Origin: Paralichthys olivaceus
Taxonomy: Eukaryota; Chordata; Actinopteri; Pleuronectiformes; Paralichthyidae
Reading direction: 5' to 3'
Length of the DNA stretch: 64,000 nt
NCBI RefSeq assembly: GCF_024713975.1
Contig: NC_091093.1
Location: 21,858,001-21,922,000 of the forward strand
Positions within the stretch are counted from its first letter, which is position 1, and every line of letters starts with the position of its first letter. The position numbers and the translations under genes are program-made. Below the pieces are notes generated by a model. The model did no database searches. It saw nothing but the letters and a program-made list of their open reading frames with translations, and had not been told where the DNA came from. This document shows, in pieces, positions 61,901 through 64,000 of this stretch.

Positions 61901-63349
61901 CGCTGTCTGATCTCTACTTGTTCACACCACGTCCTCTCTGTTCAGCCTGTGTCAGCGTCCACCGCTCACACACTGGGGGAGGTGTGTCGAGAAAAGCAAG
62001 AAGCAGCCATTCCCCTCGTCCGCCTCTTTCTTCATTATGGCAAGATCGTGCCTTTCATCAGCGCCATCGCTCACGCTGAAGTCAACCGCACACAGTGAGT
62101 GTCTTGTCACATCTTTTCTCTTTGAATAACACCAGAAACAAGCTCCACAGCTAATACATGATTCAGTTTGACCTCAGAGTGCAGCTTTTATCTTTGTTTG
62201 CAGCAATATGAGTAGAATTATTTTATACAAGTTAATGTTATATATCAGGGATTTCATTTGGCGGCTAATTCAGTTGCAGGCGTATCACCACAGGAGTTTT
62301 CAGACATGAATTCTGGACAATTTCTGAACAATTGGATCTGGATATGTTCGGGGTTTTTCTTTCACATATAAAGAATGCAGCAGGACATTGTCCGAGTCAC
62401 AACAACAGAAAATGCGTTGCATTTTAAAAACATCAACACACCGACTCACTTGCTGTGGATTTTCCAAACAAGTTTCCTGCTGTATTGTCACACTGGCTCA
62501 CCCGGACATTTGCATCCTCACATACAGCCCTTCTGGAACATTTCGGGAAAATGCCACAACCTGATTTCATGTCTGAAAACAGGCCATGATTAGCTTTTTT
62601 TTTTTCTTTTTTTTTTAGAGTTGCCATCTTCAACTACTTTGATCAAACATATTCTACCTCTTTAATATTATTAACTTTGGATATTAAATTACCATCAGAC
62701 GTCATGTTTTCTTAATTTACTTTAGCTTCAGCTTCGTCGTCTCATTGAGTTAGATTTAGTTTGTGCTCTCAATCACACTCTGCCTCCTTTCTGCAGGGAT
62801 CCAAACACCATTTTCCGGGGAAACTCGCTGACTTCTAAGTGCATTGATGAGACCATGAAGCTGGCAGGAATGCACTATCTGCAGGTCACACTTAAACCCA
62901 TCATAGATGAGGTATGACACCGCAACACTCCTGTGCCCTTTCCTGTACTCAGTATTTTTCCACTGTATTTTAACTCGTCCCACATGTGGCACGTCTGAGG
63001 ACATTTTAGGAAATCAATTGCCAGTGGAGGTGTAAGGCTTTTTCTAAATCTTCACAGATCTGCACAGAACACAAACCCTGTGAAATCGACCCGGTGAAGC
63101 TGAAAGAGTCGGAGAACCTGGACACAAACAGGGTAAGAGGGCGAGTTTGTGTTGTGTGTGTGTGTTTGTGTTGGGTTGATCATTGCCGTGTTGTGTGACA
63201 CCTCCGCCCTGCTCTCTTTCCTCAGGAAAACCTTCATCAGTACGTCGACCGCATCTTCAACGTCATCACCACCTCTGGTGTTCGCTGTCCCACCGTCATG
63301 TGCGATATCTTCTTCTCTCTGAGAGAGTCCGCTGCCACTCGTTTCCAAG
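40251..63349 (+). CDS. rasa3: rasa3, Ras/Rap GTPase-activating protein, 5' part (14 exons)
   Basis: RASA3 (GAP1-IP4BP) stimulates GTP hydrolysis on Ras, R-Ras and Rap1 at the plasma membrane. Exons: 40251-40305, 50079-50196, 52287-52390, 53235-53329, 55818-55894, 58728-58808, 58897-58969, 60821-60894, 60984-61088, 61692-61848, 61946-62094, 62797-62911, 63058-63132 and 63226-63349, giving 467 codons plus one base; the human protein has 834 residues, so the rest lies to the right. The start [20 protein letters not shown] is nearly identical to human. C2A runs to about residue 115 ([36 protein letters not shown]). C2B spans about 135-250 ([36 protein letters not shown]). The RasGAP domain begins near 290 and includes the arginine finger Arg370 in [15 protein letters not shown], then [14 protein letters not shown]. 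The PH and BTK motifs are beyond the window. All phases close and no break is seen. Confidence 0.97.
43658..43695 (+). repeat. Perfect 19-base tandem duplication
   Basis: TGGTCACCAGCTCATTCAG occurs twice head to tail with no mismatch, in rasa3 intron 1. Confidence 0.95.
46287..46460 (+). repeat. Dispersed repeat, family 2, copy 1
   Basis: TATGTCCCATCAACTAACAT, GGAGAAGGCAGAGTTTATGACC and GCAGCCAGCCACCAGG recur at 56990-57121 with the same spacing, followed in both by TTTAATTAGTTATTTGA. No coding potential; class unknown. Confidence 0.65.
47029..47068. repeat. CT dinucleotide tract
   Basis: A nearly pure TC/CT run of about 40 bases with one interruption (TTTC). Confidence 0.9.
48376..48458. 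repeat. AC microsatellite, about 41 units
   Basis: An uninterrupted AC run of about 83 bases in rasa3 intron 1, the longest simple repeat in the window. Confidence 0.97.
50640..50945 (+). repeat. Dispersed repeat, family 2, fragments
   Basis: GGTCCATGTTACATCTGTCA followed by ACATGGAGGAGGCAGGGTTT matches the start of the family at 46.3 and 57.0 kb. The stretch near 50872 (ATGTATATAAAGATGGAGGA) looks like another piece of fish repeat. Within rasa3 intron 2 (50197-52286), which holds no exon otherwise. Confidence 0.5.
53349..53383. repeat. AC microsatellite beside rasa3 exon 4
   Basis: About 17 AC units start 20 bases after the exon 4 donor (exon end 53329). Confidence 0.95.
55779..55800 (+). 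repeat. GT microsatellite just upstream of rasa3 exon 5
   Basis: About 11 GT units end 17 bases before the exon 5 start at 55818, occupying the place of the polypyrimidine tract. Confidence 0.95.
55902..55930 (+). repeat. CA microsatellite just downstream of rasa3 exon 5
   Basis: About 14 CA units begin 8 bases after the exon 5 end at 55894. They are complementary to the GT tract on the other side of the exon. Confidence 0.95.
55931..58727 (+). other. rasa3: rasa3 intron 5, remainder
   Basis: No exon or gene seen. It holds family 2 repeat DNA at about 56985-57315, short GT tracts, and otherwise AT-rich sequence. Confidence 0.6.
56985..57315 (+). repeat. Dispersed repeat, family 2, copy 3 (longest)
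   Basis: Starts near GTGTACTTTTTAGTTTGGTC, includes CCATTAACATGGAGGATGCA and GTAGCCAGCCACCAGGGGGT, and ends near CCATCTTTATATGCAGTCTG. The first 130 bases match 46.3 kb and, in part, 50.7 kb. Non-coding, presumably a non-autonomous fish element. Confidence 0.65.
58970..60820 (+). other. rasa3: rasa3 intron 7
   Basis: An intron of 1.85 kb without nested exon, recognisable repeat termini or RNA gene. The other rasa3 introns over 300 bases (52391-53234, 53384-55778, 61089-61691, 62095-62796) likewise show nothing beyond simple repeats. Confidence 0.6.
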
Positions 63350-64000
63350 GTAATCCACCTCCTGAACAAAATGCAAGAGATGGAAATAAGAAAGAAAGAA
63401 AGAAAGAAAGCAGCTAATAACAACAGGAAACAGACAATAAAGAACAGGATGTGCGAGATGCCCAAGGACATTTTTTCTTCTGTTTGCTCAGGATCGCATC
63501 AAAGGTTGTTTTTTTTTGTTCTCAGCTCTTTGTGTCAAATCTGAAACCACTTAAGCCTCCTGCACACTTATTATTCTTGTGCCTCGATGTACACCCATTG
63601 TCCTATACTGCACTGCCTCCTGTTGGCCACCACAGAGCACTGCAGTCACAGGAGGCGCAAGCAGAGAAATATTATAAAAATGTGTTACTTACCTTTTATT
63701 TCTATATTATAGAAAAAGAAAACCTGTCCCATACCAAATTTTGATTACAAGACAAAGAATCATCCTCTTGTTACACATATAAAGGAATAAAAAACATTGG
63801 TTATAAAATGGGTGTTCCTATATGCGTTTAAATAACATATTTATACATATATTAAAAATAACTGCCCAATCTTGAGAAAGATTCAGATAAAGATTTTTTT
63901 TTAGATTTCCTAGGCTTTTCTAAAAGTGAATTACTTATTACTTATTATATAATATTTCACATGTGAACAGCCAACCTATTCTATATCACCCATATTCACA
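63350..64000 (+). other. rasa3: rasa3 intron 14, partial
   Basis: It opens with GTAATC after the exon 14 end and runs off the window. A GAAA repeat of about five units lies near 63390-63409. No further exon is seen, so the next RasGAP exon is beyond the edge. Confidence 0.7.

Overview
This window is vertebrate nuclear DNA, almost certainly from a teleost fish. Genes are split by short GT-AG introns, CpG is depleted except at promoters, CA/GT microsatellites are common, and introns and gaps carry typical fish mobile-element debris. The proteins match vertebrate families closely, and the gene order ercc5 - mettl21e - mettl21c - tpp2 reproduces the neighbourhood of human 13q33. The species cannot be named from the sequence alone.

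Layout. 172-2478 (+): the last four coding exons of ercc5 (XPG nuclease), including a minor-spliceosome AT-AC intron. 3571-5719 (+): mettl21e, a five-exon lysine methyltransferase. 8435-11260 (+): a mettl21c-like paralogue with a MEF2/TATA-type promoter, a non-coding first exon and an unusually long acidic N-terminus. 28211 down to 15206 (-): all of tpp2 (tripeptidyl peptidase II), resolved into 29 coding exons including a 39-base exon of 13 codons. Its likely 3' end meets that of mettl21c tail to tail near 11.27 kb. 28.3-39.95 kb: an intergenic interval rich in repeats, with a tRNA-Val-headed SINE, an orphan CpG-rich promoter-like block, a foldback element with TTAA ends, a duplicated block of about 820 bp, a PIF/Harbinger-like remnant and copies of a short MITE family. 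40251 to the right edge (+): the first 14 coding exons of rasa3, a Ras/Rap GTPase-activating protein, covering both C2 domains and the start of the RasGAP domain. Its first intron is about 9.8 kb.

How the genes relate. They do not form a functional operon-like unit. ercc5 acts in nucleotide-excision repair, the two METTL21 enzymes are muscle-associated protein methyltransferases made by tandem duplication, tpp2 is a giant cytosolic peptidase, and rasa3 switches off Ras/Rap signalling. Spliced exon phases were checked by hand and close without frameshift in all five genes.

I found no previously undescribed multi-gene system. The most notable signals are the ercc5 AT-AC intron, the tpp2 39-base exon, the back-to-back poly(A) signals of mettl21c and tpp2, a rasa3 exon enclosed between complementary GT and CA repeats, and the orphan promoter-like CpG block.
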